Positions 43,280 through 51,523 of a DNA stretch of 64,000 bases are shown in pieces. The stretch is taken from positions 2,912,309-2,976,308 of the forward strand of contig WACF01000001.1 of NCBI GenBank assembly GCA_026192395.1, in the 5' to 3' direction. The position numbers and the translations under genes were made by a program. The first letter of the stretch is position 1. Each line of letters starts with the position of its first letter. This DNA is from Proteobacteria bacterium 005FR1 (lineage in GTDB: Bacteria; Pseudomonadota; Gammaproteobacteria; Pseudomonadales; Cellvibrionaceae). The notes under the pieces were generated by a model. That model searched no databases. It was not told the origin of the DNA and saw only the letters and a program-made list of their open reading frames with translations.

Positions 43280-44644
43280 ATGTCTATACTTGACGTCACC
43301 TTGTCAGTAGATGAGCAGATTGACCAATGGCGCAGCTATCTCCGGCGGCGGCAGGCAATCCATGCAGCCGACATCGCGGAACTCGAGGACCATCTGCGGG
43401 AGCAGATTGCGGCGCTCAGTGAGGCCGGGCTCGCCACCGACGAAGCCTTTTTTGTCGCTGTGAAGCGACTGGGTGAGCTCGACGCACTCTCGAGAGAGTT
43501 CGCCCGCGAACACTCCGACCGACTTTGGAAGCAGCTTGTCTCCTCATCCGAAGATGGCGAGCCAATGGAATCTCGCAGGGAAGCTGTCGTCGCATTCTGT
43601 CTGGCGATAGCCGCAGCCATTGCCATCAAGCTTCCCGCCGCTTTCGGTGTTTATCTGCAGACTGATCCCGGTTTCTATGCCCGCAATCTGAGTCTGTTCG
43701 TCTTGCCGCTGCTGACTGCCTTCTTTGTCTGGAAGCGGCGGCTCGATCAGACCTCCGTTCGCTGGCTTGGCGCAGTCTTCGTTGTCGCCGCTATCGTGGT
43801 GAATGTATATCCGGTTTCTCCGGGTGGTTCGACCGACATATTGCTGGCACTGCATCTGCCAATCGCGCTCTGGCTGGTGGTGGGGATTGCCTATGCGGGT
43901 GGGCGCTGGCAGCAGATCGACGGCCGCATGGACTTCATTCGCTTTTCCGGCGAGCTGTTCATCTATTTCGTTCTGATCGGTCTCGGTGGCATCGTTCTCA
44001 CCGGTTTCATGGCCATGATCTTCCAGGCCATCGGCATCGACATCGAACCCTTCTTCGAGTCATGGATGCTACCCAGCGGAGCAGCCGGCGCGGTGTTGAT
44101 CGCCTCCTGGCTGGTGGAAGCCAAGCAAAGTGTCATTGAAAATATGGCACCGGTGCTCACCCGGCTGTTCACGCCCTTGTTCGCTGCGACGCTGCTGGTT
44201 TTTCTCGTGACGATGCTGTGGACCGGGCGTGGGCTGGACGTTGAACGCGAAGTGCTTATCGCTTTCGATCTGCTGCTGGTGGTGGTGCTTGGGCTGCTGC
44301 TCTACTCCATTTCCGCCCGCGATCCGCACTCGCCTCCCGGCATTTTCGATTGGCTGCAGGTCGTGCTGGTCGTCAGTGCTTTATTGGCCGACGCCCTGGC
44401 GTTGTGGGCTATATCCGGCCGCATCAGCGAATTCGGTTTGAGTCCGAATCGCGTCGCCGCTCTCGGTGAGAACATTATCCTGCTGATCAACCTCGCCTGG
44501 TCCGCCGTGCTCTACACGCGCTTCCTGCGCGGACAAGGGCCCTTCACTGCTCTTGAAAAATGGCAGACGGACTACCTGCCGGTCTATGCCCTCTGGGCGG
44601 CCGCTGTGGTTATCGTCTTTCCGGCTGTATTCGGGCTTGCTTGA
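43280..44644 (+). CDS. Polytopic membrane protein with permease-prefix (HAAS-like) N-terminus
   Basis: 454 aa. The soluble N-terminal part (about 1-90, DEQIDQWRSYLRRRQAIHAADIAELEDHLREQI and FFVAVKRLGELDALSREFAREH) matches the permease prefix domain often encoded next to PadR regulators. About ten hydrophobic segments follow (first about 105-125, last about 435-453), resembling DUF4153-type membrane proteins. Transport substrate cannot be inferred. Co-transcribed with the PadR gene (GGGAG in the short gap). Confidence 0.75.
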   Translation: MSILDVTLSVDEQIDQWRSYLRRRQAIHAADIAELEDHLREQIAALSEAGLATDEAFFVAVKRLGELDALSREFAREHSDRLWKQLVSSSEDGEPMESRREAVVAFCLAIAAAIAIKLPAAFGVYLQTDPGFYARNLSLFVLPLLTAFFVWKRRLDQTSVRWLGAVFVVAAIVVNVYPVSPGGSTDILLALHLPIALWLVVGIAYAGGRWQQIDGRMDFIRFSGELFIYFVLIGLGGIVLTGFMAMIFQAIGIDIEPFFESWMLPSGAAGAVLIASWLVEAKQSVIENMAPVLTRLFTPLFAATLLVFLVTMLWTGRGLDVEREVLIAFDLLLVVVLGLLLYSISARDPHSPPGIFDWLQVVLVVSALLADALALWAISGRISEFGLSPNRVAALGENIILLINLAWSAVLYTRFLRGQGPFTALEKWQTDYLPVYALWAAAVVIVFPAVFGLA

Positions 44645-44806
44645 TAAGCCCGAAATCCGGCACCCCCCAGGACGCAGACGCTGCCCTCCACACCTGGATT
44701 TCCATGCCATATCCGGGTACATTCCAGACGGCTGACCCAGGGTTTTGCGTCGGCCAAAAATAACAAGCAAATGATTCGACTGATCCACAAGGGAAAGTGG
44801 CATCTC

Positions 44807-45268
44807 ATGCAAGACGACCAACTGTTCATGATCTGGTTCATCGGCGGCATCGTGCTGATCGTTCTGGAGTTCATACTGCCCGGCGGAATCGTTTTCTTTC
44901 TCGGCCTGGGCGCCACTGTGGTCTCCCTCCTCTTATATACCGGCCTCATTGACGGCTGGCTTCAAGCCTTCACTACCTGGTTCATCGGTTCCCTCGTGCT
45001 GCTGTTCGGGCTGCGCGGCGTGGTGCAGAAGTTCGTTCCCGCGATCGTCGAGAAAGCGAGGACTGACGAAGACCTGGATGCTTACAATAAACGCGGGGAA
45101 GTTTGCGAGCGCATTCCCGCCGGTGGAGAGGGGCGCATCAAATTCCGTGGCAGCACCTGGTTGGCGAGGAATCACAACGCCGAAGAGGCGCTGGAAGTCG
45201 GCAGGGAAGTGAGGATCGTCTTTCGCGACAATCTGGTGTGGATCGTCGAAAAAGTGGAAGAACAATAA
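44807..45268 (+). CDS. Short NfeD-like membrane protein
   Basis: 153 aa from the ATG at 44807; another ATG at 44771 adds twelve basic residues. Two or three membrane segments (about 5-25, 27-48, 55-75) precede a C-terminal NfeD beta-barrel/OB-like domain (about 95-150, GEGRIKFRGSTWLARN and GREVRIVFRDNLVWIV). Short NfeD proteins partner SPFH/stomatin proteins in the membrane. Two SPFH genes follow directly, the first 15 bases downstream. Confidence 0.9.
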   Translation: MQDDQLFMIWFIGGIVLIVLEFILPGGIVFFLGLGATVVSLLLYTGLIDGWLQAFTTWFIGSLVLLFGLRGVVQKFVPAIVEKARTDEDLDAYNKRGEVCERIPAGGEGRIKFRGSTWLARNHNAEEALEVGREVRIVFRDNLVWIVEKVEEQ

Positions 45269-45283
45269 TCGATAGGAGAATCA

Positions 45284-46219
45284 ATGCTAACCGCCTTTAC
45301 CATCTTTGTACTGCTGTTCGGGCTCGTGCTGTGGAATCTGATGATCATCGTGCCCATGCGCGAAGCCTGCGTGCTGGAGCGCTTCGGTAACTTCCGACGG
45401 GTTCTCGAACCCGGATTTCATATCGTGGTTCCCTTCCTCGACCGAGTGGCCTACCGGCACGAGATCCGCGAACAGGTCCTCGACATCCCCGCGCAGAGCT
45501 GCATCACCAGGGACAATATTCAGGTAGCCGTGGATGGTCTGGTCTATCTCAAAGTCATGGATGCGAAGAAAGCCAGCTATGGCATTGGCGACTACCGACT
45601 GGCCAGCATCAACCTCGCCCAGACCACCATGCGCTCCGAGATCGGCAAGCTGACACTTGGCGATACCTTCTACGAGCGCGATCAGCTCAACGAGTCCATC
45701 GTCCGCGAAATCGACAAGGCCTCCGATCCCTGGGGCATCAAGGTGATGCGCTACGAGATCAAGAACATCGAACCGTCTCCGCAGGTTGTTCACACACTGG
45801 AAAAGCAGATGGAGGCGGAACGGGAAAAGCGGGCCGACATCACCCTCGCCACCGCTGGCAAGGAATCCAAAATCCTCATCTCCGAGGGCTACCGCCAGGA
45901 GGCCATCAACATCTCCGAAGGGGAAAAACAAAAACGCATCAACGAAGCGACCGGTCGCGCGCGAGAAATCGAAATTCTCGCCGAAGCATCTGCCGAAGGT
46001 CTGCAGAAAGTTGCTCGGGCGATCGAGCAGCCTGGCGGAGACTACGCGGTGAAGATGCGGCTGGTGGAAGATTTCCTGGGCCGAATGGGCGAGGTGCTTC
46101 GCTCCGCCGACGTATCGGTGCTGCCGGCCGACCTGGCCAACCTCAAGGGAATCATGACGGCGCTGAACAGCAATCTGGGGCAGCAAGCAAAACTCACCAG
46201 CAAAGGAGGCGCCCAATGA
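45284..46219 (+). CDS. SPFH domain protein, paraslipin/stomatin-like (copy 1)
   Basis: 311 aa. N-terminal membrane anchor (about 4-24), SPFH/band 7 domain (about 25-190, with ACVLERFGNFRRVLEPGFHIVVPFLDRV and RSEIGKLTLGDTFYERDQLN). A long Glu/Ala-rich coiled coil (about 190-255, EKQMEAEREKRADITLATAGKESK) and a C-terminal oligomerisation segment follow. It likely forms a membrane-attached ring scaffold. An AGGAGA lies before the ATG; the stop overlaps the next SPFH gene (ATGA). Confidence 0.93.
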   Translation: MLTAFTIFVLLFGLVLWNLMIIVPMREACVLERFGNFRRVLEPGFHIVVPFLDRVAYRHEIREQVLDIPAQSCITRDNIQVAVDGLVYLKVMDAKKASYGIGDYRLASINLAQTTMRSEIGKLTLGDTFYERDQLNESIVREIDKASDPWGIKVMRYEIKNIEPSPQVVHTLEKQMEAEREKRADITLATAGKESKILISEGYRQEAINISEGEKQKRINEATGRAREIEILAEASAEGLQKVARAIEQPGGDYAVKMRLVEDFLGRMGEVLRSADVSVLPADLANLKGIMTALNSNLGQQAKLTSKGGAQ

Positions 46220-47157
46220 ACTCGGTGAATCCGATCGACCTGTTCAATTTCGCGGTATGGGGCATCATCTTCCTGGTAGTGATCGCCAAGCTGTTTCGCT
46301 CCATTCGCATCGTCTCTACGCGTACTGCGCTGATCGTGGAGCGTCTCGGTAAGTACCACGCGACCCTGGGACCCGGTTTTCATGTGCTGCTTCCTTTTCT
46401 CGATAAGGTCACCGCGATGCAGGACCTTCGGGAAGAAACCATCGACGTGCCGCCGCAGGATTGCTTTTCGAAGGACGAGGTTCAGGTAGAAGTGGACGGC
46501 GTCATTTACATGTCGGTGGCCGATCCGGTGAAGGCCACCTATGGGGTGACCGACTATCGCTTCGCCGCGATGCAGTTGGCGCAGACCACCACCCGCTCCA
46601 TCATCGGGACGCTGGAACTGGACAAGACCTTCGAAGAACGGGACATGATCAGCCAGGCTGTGGTCGATACCCTGAACACCGCCGGCGAATCCTGGGGCGT
46701 TCACGTGCACCGCTACGAGATCAAGAACATCAAGCCGCCGCACACCGTGCAGAACGCCATGGAAAAGCAGGTAAACGCCGAGCGGGAACGCAGGGCGATT
46801 CTGGCGCGCGCCGAAGGCGACAAGCAAAGCAGGATCAACACCTCCGAAGGCACCATGCGCGAGTTGATCAATCTGTCCGAAGGTGAACGCCAGCGATTGA
46901 TCAACGAAGCGGAAGGCCGCGCGGCCGAGATTCTGGCACTTGCCACGGCCACTGCCAACTCCATTGAGAAGATCGGCAGCGCCGTTGTGCAGCCGGGCGG
47001 CCGGCAAGCGATAAAGCTCAACATGTCGGAGAAATTCATCGACAATCTCGCGCACCTTGCTGACGTCAAGACTTCGGTGATTTTCCCGGCGGACCTGACC
47101 AATCTGAACCGACTGCTCGACTCATTGGACTTGGAAATCGCTGAAGACAAAAGCTGA
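46216..47157 (+). CDS. SPFH domain protein, paraslipin/stomatin-like (copy 2)
   Basis: 313 aa, paralogous to the preceding gene. Membrane anchor about 8-28. The band 7 domain contains TALIVERLGKYHATLGPGFHVLLPFLDKV and RSIIGTLELDKTFEERDMIS. Its coiled coil is EKQVNAERERRAILARAEGDKQS...ERQRLINEAEGRAAEI. ATG is preceded by AAAGGAGG and overlaps the previous stop, so a two-subunit scaffold is likely, as in the HflK/HflC and slipin pairs. The divergence between the two copies suggests non-identical subunits. Confidence 0.93.
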   Translation: MNSVNPIDLFNFAVWGIIFLVVIAKLFRSIRIVSTRTALIVERLGKYHATLGPGFHVLLPFLDKVTAMQDLREETIDVPPQDCFSKDEVQVEVDGVIYMSVADPVKATYGVTDYRFAAMQLAQTTTRSIIGTLELDKTFEERDMISQAVVDTLNTAGESWGVHVHRYEIKNIKPPHTVQNAMEKQVNAERERRAILARAEGDKQSRINTSEGTMRELINLSEGERQRLINEAEGRAAEILALATATANSIEKIGSAVVQPGGRQAIKLNMSEKFIDNLAHLADVKTSVIFPADLTNLNRLLDSLDLEIAEDKS

Positions 47158-47173
47158 AAAGCTGAGGCTGACC

Positions 47174-48514
47174 ATGGAACAGCGGCCACTGACATCTCGT
47201 TTGAAAACTGTGCGTATGCTCCTCGCCTCCCTTTGTTTGTTGGCGGGAGCGATCGGCAGCATGCAAGGCCTCGGGCAAAACGGTGCAGGGCAAACGCCGC
47301 TGTTGCTGGTCGACATCGACGGCGTCATCAATCCCGGATCGGCGGGCAAACTGAGTCACGCCATTTCCGTCGCCGAAGCCGAAGCAGCACCGGCACTCGT
47401 CATGCGCATCAACACTCCCGGCGGATTGCTCGCCACCACCCGCGAGATGGTGAGCGCGATTGCCGAGTCACCGGTCCCAGTGATCGGCTATGTGGGGCCG
47501 GCAGGAGCCAGCGCCACATCCGCCGGCGCTTTCATATTGATGAGCACCCATCTCGCCACCATGAACAGCGGTACCAACGTTGGCGCCGCTTCACCGGTCG
47601 CCGGCGGTGGCGGTGACATCGAAGGTACTCTGGGCAAGAAAGTGATGAGCGATAGCCGCGCCTTCATGCGCAGCATTGCCGGTAGCCGCGGTCGCAACGT
47701 GGAACTCGCCGATGCGTTGGTGGCGGAGGCAGTAAGCGTCACCGCCGCGGAAGCCGCGCAAGCCGGATTGGTCGAATTGGTAGTGCCGTCGCTATCGAGC
47801 CTGCCCGAGCTGGCACACGGCAGCGAGATCCAGTTCCGTGGTCAGACGATCACGCTCGATCTGCAAGGCCGTGAACTCGTCAGCGTGGAACCGAGGTTGG
47901 TGGATCGCCTGCTGCAAATCATTGCCCACCCACAAATCGCGCATCTGTTGATCTCGCTGGGCTTTCTCGCCATCTTCGTGGAGATACTCAGCCCCGGGCT
48001 CGCCTTCCCCGGCGTGTTCGGCAGCATCGCTGTGGTACTCGGTCTGGTGGGGGTGCAAACCCTGCCGGTCAACCTCGGTTTTCTGATCCTGCTGGTGATG
48101 GGCCTGGTGCTGATGTTCGCGGAGTTTTTCGTTGCCGGTATCGGCGTTCTGGGCATTGGCGGAGCCGTGGCCTTCGTGCTGGGCAGCATCAATCTGTTCG
48201 ATACGCCCATCGCCGACAGAGATCGCAATGCCATTCTCTGGGTTAGCATCGGCGTCAGCGCCGCCTTTGTCGTCACCAGCCTGCTGATCACACGAAGTAT
48301 TCTGTCCCCGGCCCGCAAAAAGCGGTCGATGGAAGGCAAGGTCGGCGAAGCCATGGTGAGCTTCGACGAGGACGGCTACGTCCTGGTGGACGGCGAGCGC
48401 TGGGCCGCCATGACCACCGAAGCACTGGAACACGGTGAAAAAGTCGTTGTGATCGGCACCCGCGACGACCGCCTCCTGGTCACCAAAGCGGACCGGATCT
48501 ACGGGCCCTTGTAG
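47174..48514 (+). CDS. Long NfeD: membrane ClpP-class serine protease with NfeD domain
   Basis: 446 aa. Signal/anchor at about 14-35. The ClpP/SppA-like serine protease domain (about 40-220) has the catalytic Ser region GPAGASATSAGAFILMSTH, INTPGGLLATTREM (oxyanion strand) and Lys in LGKKVMSD as dyad base, as in archaeal PH1510. Four to five membrane helices (about 255-385) and a C-terminal NfeD domain (about 390-446, GEAMVSFDEDGYVLVDGERW) follow. It cleaves membrane-associated substrates, including stomatin tails in archaea. Downstream of two SPFH genes, its expected partners. Confidence 0.92.
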   Translation: MEQRPLTSRLKTVRMLLASLCLLAGAIGSMQGLGQNGAGQTPLLLVDIDGVINPGSAGKLSHAISVAEAEAAPALVMRINTPGGLLATTREMVSAIAESPVPVIGYVGPAGASATSAGAFILMSTHLATMNSGTNVGAASPVAGGGGDIEGTLGKKVMSDSRAFMRSIAGSRGRNVELADALVAEAVSVTAAEAAQAGLVELVVPSLSSLPELAHGSEIQFRGQTITLDLQGRELVSVEPRLVDRLLQIIAHPQIAHLLISLGFLAIFVEILSPGLAFPGVFGSIAVVLGLVGVQTLPVNLGFLILLVMGLVLMFAEFFVAGIGVLGIGGAVAFVLGSINLFDTPIADRDRNAILWVSIGVSAAFVVTSLLITRSILSPARKKRSMEGKVGEAMVSFDEDGYVLVDGERWAAMTTEALEHGEKVVVIGTRDDRLLVTKADRIYGPL

Positions 48515-48671
48515 CCGCCGCCGGCGTGAGCGTTCGAAGGACGGCATTGCCTCTCTGTCGCCGCGCACTCTCCCTACGACATCTCCTCCACTTGCCGCAC
48601 CAATACGCAATGCTGAACAGACATTCCATCCTGCGAGATAAACAAGCGGGCTCGGTGAAAAGTCAGCGCGA

Positions 48672-50708
48672 CTAGCTGGATGGGAGATCGATCTCGGCAA
48701 TGAATGCCTGCAGCGTATCGATGTCCACGGGCTTGATCAGATGGGCGTCGAAGCCGGCTGCCTGCGATCGCTCGCGATCCCGGGCCTGACCGTAACCGGT
48801 CAGCGCTGCCATTACCGCCCCCCGGGTGCGCGGGTGTTCGCGCAACAGACGGGCAAGCTCATAACCACTCATTCCGGGCAAGCCGATGTCCATCAGAATC
48901 AGATCCGGCGCGAATCCATTCACTATCGCCAGCGCGCCCGGTCCATCGTGCGCGACGGCAATCTGGTGCCCGAGATGCTCCAGTAGCAGCGCCAAGGTTT
49001 CGGCGATGTCTTCGCTGTCCTCGACGATGAGAATCCTGCAGCTCTGGATGCGCGCAGCCGGTTCAGCCGTCAGCGGTGTCCGGGTACGGTCCTGGTCGAG
49101 TGTGACGGGGAGGCAGACGACGAATTGCGCACCTTGCCCGAGGCCAGCACTGTGCGCCTGGATAGTTCCGCCGTGGCGCTCCACCAGGTTCCTCGCGACG
49201 GTGAGGCCAATTCCAAGACCGCCCTCGGAACGGGCCAGTCCACGCTCGGCCTGACTGAACAACTCGAAGATTCGCTCGCGCACCTCTGCGGTCATGCCGA
49301 TTCCGGTATCGCTGACGGTCAGCTCAGCGTTCTCGCCAGTGTGCGCCAGCCTCAGGGTGATCCGACCGCCGGCGTCCGTGTACTTGGCGGCATTCGTCAG
49401 CAGATTGACCACGACCTGTTCGAGCCGTACCGGGTCGCCAATCACCCAGACCGGCTCGCTCGGCAGAGTTAAAGTGAGCTCGTGCTGCTTCTCATCCATG
49501 AGGCCCTGCACGCTTTCCGCTGCAGCTTCGGCGACACGGACCAGATTCGTCTGCTCCAGCCTGAGTTCGATAAGGCCCCGCGTGATGCGCGAGACATCGA
49601 GAAGATCGGCGACAAGCCCATCGAGGTTTCCGGCCTGGCGACGCAGAATTCCGATCAGATGAGCCGTCTTGCTCACGTCGGAACGACTTTCGAGCAGGCG
49701 CGCAACATTGTGAATCGCGGCCAGTGGATTGCGCAGCTCATGGGCGAGCATCGCGAGAAATTCGTCCTTGCGCTGATCCGCTTCCCGCAATGCTTCTTCG
49801 GCTTGTTTGCGCTCACTGATGTCGATGATGAACTCGACACATTGCGATTCCCGACCATGTCCGCTGACCCGCTTCGATGCAAAGAGTCCCCACCACTGTG
49901 AACCGTCTTTGCGCACCATTCGCTTTTCATAGGGTGGCGCTTCTCCGCGGGTCATCAGGTTTTCCGCGGTACGGCCGGTTACATCGAGGTAGGCCGGGTC
50001 AGTAAGTATTTCCCAGCTGATTTGCTGCAGCTCCTGGAGGCGATAGCCGCACATCTGCATGAAGGCTTCGTTGGCGTAGTGAATGCCGCCAGCCATGTCG
50101 AAATAGATGACCCCCACGGTCTCGATCGTAATAGCTTCCCGCATGCGCGCTTCGGACTGGCGCAGCTGTATGTTTGCTTCGTACAGCTCGCGACTGCGGC
50201 TCACGAGCTCCGCTGCGATTTCCTGATTGCGCGCCTCCAGGTCTTTCGTCTGACTTCGGGCGCTTTCATTCGCGCGGCTTAGTTCCACAAAGTCGGTGAC
50301 GTCCTCGACTTTGTGAATCAGGTACAGAAGCTCGCCATCAGGAGAGAGCACGGGCGTGTTGACGGGACTCCAGTAGCGCTCCTCGAATTCGCCCGGGTCC
50401 TTTGCAACGCGAATATCGTAGCGCTGGATCGCCATCGTATCGGGCGCCTTGTTGCGGACGACCCGCTCCAGAGAGGCGCGCAGATTCTCCGTTCCAGTCG
50501 CCGCCGGATCCGCGGGATTGTCGGGAAATGCTTCGAACATTTTCCGCCCGATCAGCTGTTCGGAGGCGGTATTGGTCGCGCGCAAATACGCCTTGTTTGC
50601 CTCCACGATGGTGAAACCGCTGTCAGGAAGGAGCACCAAACATGGAGCCGGACTCTCGTCGAAGAGCAGGCGGAAGTGGGGATCTGGAGGCCTGGGAGGG
50701 TTTTGCAT
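48672..50708 (-). CDS. Hybrid histidine kinase (PAS-PAS-HisKA-HATPase-REC)
   Basis: 678 aa, no membrane segment. PAS (about 8-145), coiled-coil linker (about 148-185, ARSQTKDLEARNQEIAAEL), PAS (about 185-305), HisKA with MLAHELRNPLAAIHNVARLLES, ATPase domain with NLLTNAAKYTD, DTGIGM and GGLGIGLTV. A receiver has LIVEDSEDIAETL, LILMDIGLPGMSG and LIKPVD. From HisKA to the end it is a close paralogue of the kinase at 39504, with different sensor domains. This points to duplication and sensor swapping. Confidence 0.93.
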   Translation of the reverse strand: MQNPPRPPDPHFRLLFDESPAPCLVLLPDSGFTIVEANKAYLRATNTASEQLIGRKMFEAFPDNPADPAATGTENLRASLERVVRNKAPDTMAIQRYDIRVAKDPGEFEERYWSPVNTPVLSPDGELLYLIHKVEDVTDFVELSRANESARSQTKDLEARNQEIAAELVSRSRELYEANIQLRQSEARMREAITIETVGVIYFDMAGGIHYANEAFMQMCGYRLQELQQISWEILTDPAYLDVTGRTAENLMTRGEAPPYEKRMVRKDGSQWWGLFASKRVSGHGRESQCVEFIIDISERKQAEEALREADQRKDEFLAMLAHELRNPLAAIHNVARLLESRSDVSKTAHLIGILRRQAGNLDGLVADLLDVSRITRGLIELRLEQTNLVRVAEAAAESVQGLMDEKQHELTLTLPSEPVWVIGDPVRLEQVVVNLLTNAAKYTDAGGRITLRLAHTGENAELTVSDTGIGMTAEVRERIFELFSQAERGLARSEGGLGIGLTVARNLVERHGGTIQAHSAGLGQGAQFVVCLPVTLDQDRTRTPLTAEPAARIQSCRILIVEDSEDIAETLALLLEHLGHQIAVAHDGPGALAIVNGFAPDLILMDIGLPGMSGYELARLLREHPRTRGAVMAALTGYGQARDRERSQAAGFDAHLIKPVDIDTLQAFIAEIDLPSS

Positions 50709-51020
50709 GGAAGCCGGGCAGAAAGTTCGAACTCAACGGACCCCGACTGCTACTCCAACACTATGGCCGGCGCAGCGACAAATGCAGAGCCACAGGCGTA
50801 CGAGGTCAGACAGACGCGACTGACGGCAGTTCCTCGCGTGCCATGAGCACATGGATGTACTCAGCCCATCTAACCGTGGACGACGCTTTCGACCTCGACC
50901 GAGGGGCGGGATGGGCTCCTACGCCGAAACCGCTGGCGAGGAACTCTGCACAGCTCACGAAGTCACTGAGAGCGCTTCCGAATTCGGAGGCAATGGCGGT
51001 CAAAGGCCTAACTGTATAGA
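50709..51020. other. Intergenic region with a dispersed palindromic repeat
   Basis: No gene. At 50845-50870 a GAGCACATGGATGTACTCAG-type hairpin followed by CCCATC is 24/26 identical to 58109-58134 in the hairpin array near the att site. Further imperfect palindromes follow (GACGACGCTTTCGACCTCG, CCGAATTCGG near 50978). It lies upstream of the metal-efflux operon, so it could also be part of that leader. Confidence 0.6.
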
Positions 51021-51449
51021 ATGCGGCTCGTGCCAATCTTACGCAAATCATACAAATCCATCGTCGCGCTGCTACTCCTGTTCGTTTTCGGTCTGCAGGT
51101 GCAGGCGAGTTTTGCCTGCAAAATAGCAGATCACAGCGGTCCGGTTGAACAGTGTTGTTGTGAAGCTACCGGCGACAAACAGCCAGAAATGGATATGGGC
51201 GACAGCTCTGGTTGCTGCGAGCTGAGCCAGAACTTTGTTGTGAAAGGCTCGGACCCAGCACAAGAGCACGAGCCGGCTCTCCCGGACAGATCGTCTGACT
51301 TGGATTTACCACCTGTCCTTTTTGCCCTGGTGGCAATCTGGATCGATCAGCAGCTCCCTCCTGCCAAACCCGGCTACGGGCTCACCGCAGTCCCGCCCCA
51401 TACCTTGGGCACGGCGACTTATCTGATGACCCAGCGCCTGCGCATCTAA
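51021..51449 (+). CDS. Small Cys/Met-rich exported protein of the metal efflux operon
   Basis: 142 aa. Signal peptide about 1-32 (ending ASFA), then a segment with possible soft-metal ligands (CCCEATGDKQPEMDMGDSSGCC, cysteines clustered at about 46-48 and 65-66), an acidic linker and a hydrophobic stretch (about 95-112, LPPVLFALVAIWIDQQL). It resembles the DUF2946-type small proteins found beside copper resistance genes. It lies 74 bases upstream of the CusC-like gene; a periplasmic Cu/Ag sensor or chaperone role is inference. Confidence 0.7.
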   Translation: MRLVPILRKSYKSIVALLLLFVFGLQVQASFACKIADHSGPVEQCCCEATGDKQPEMDMGDSSGCCELSQNFVVKGSDPAQEHEPALPDRSSDLDLPPVLFALVAIWIDQQLPPAKPGYGLTAVPPHTLGTATYLMTQRLRI

Positions 51450-51523
51450 AAACTCTCTCCGCAATTTCTTTCCTTCGGTTTGGCTAATCCAATCCGAGTG
51501 CTTGCGTTTGAGGAGAGTTTCTC

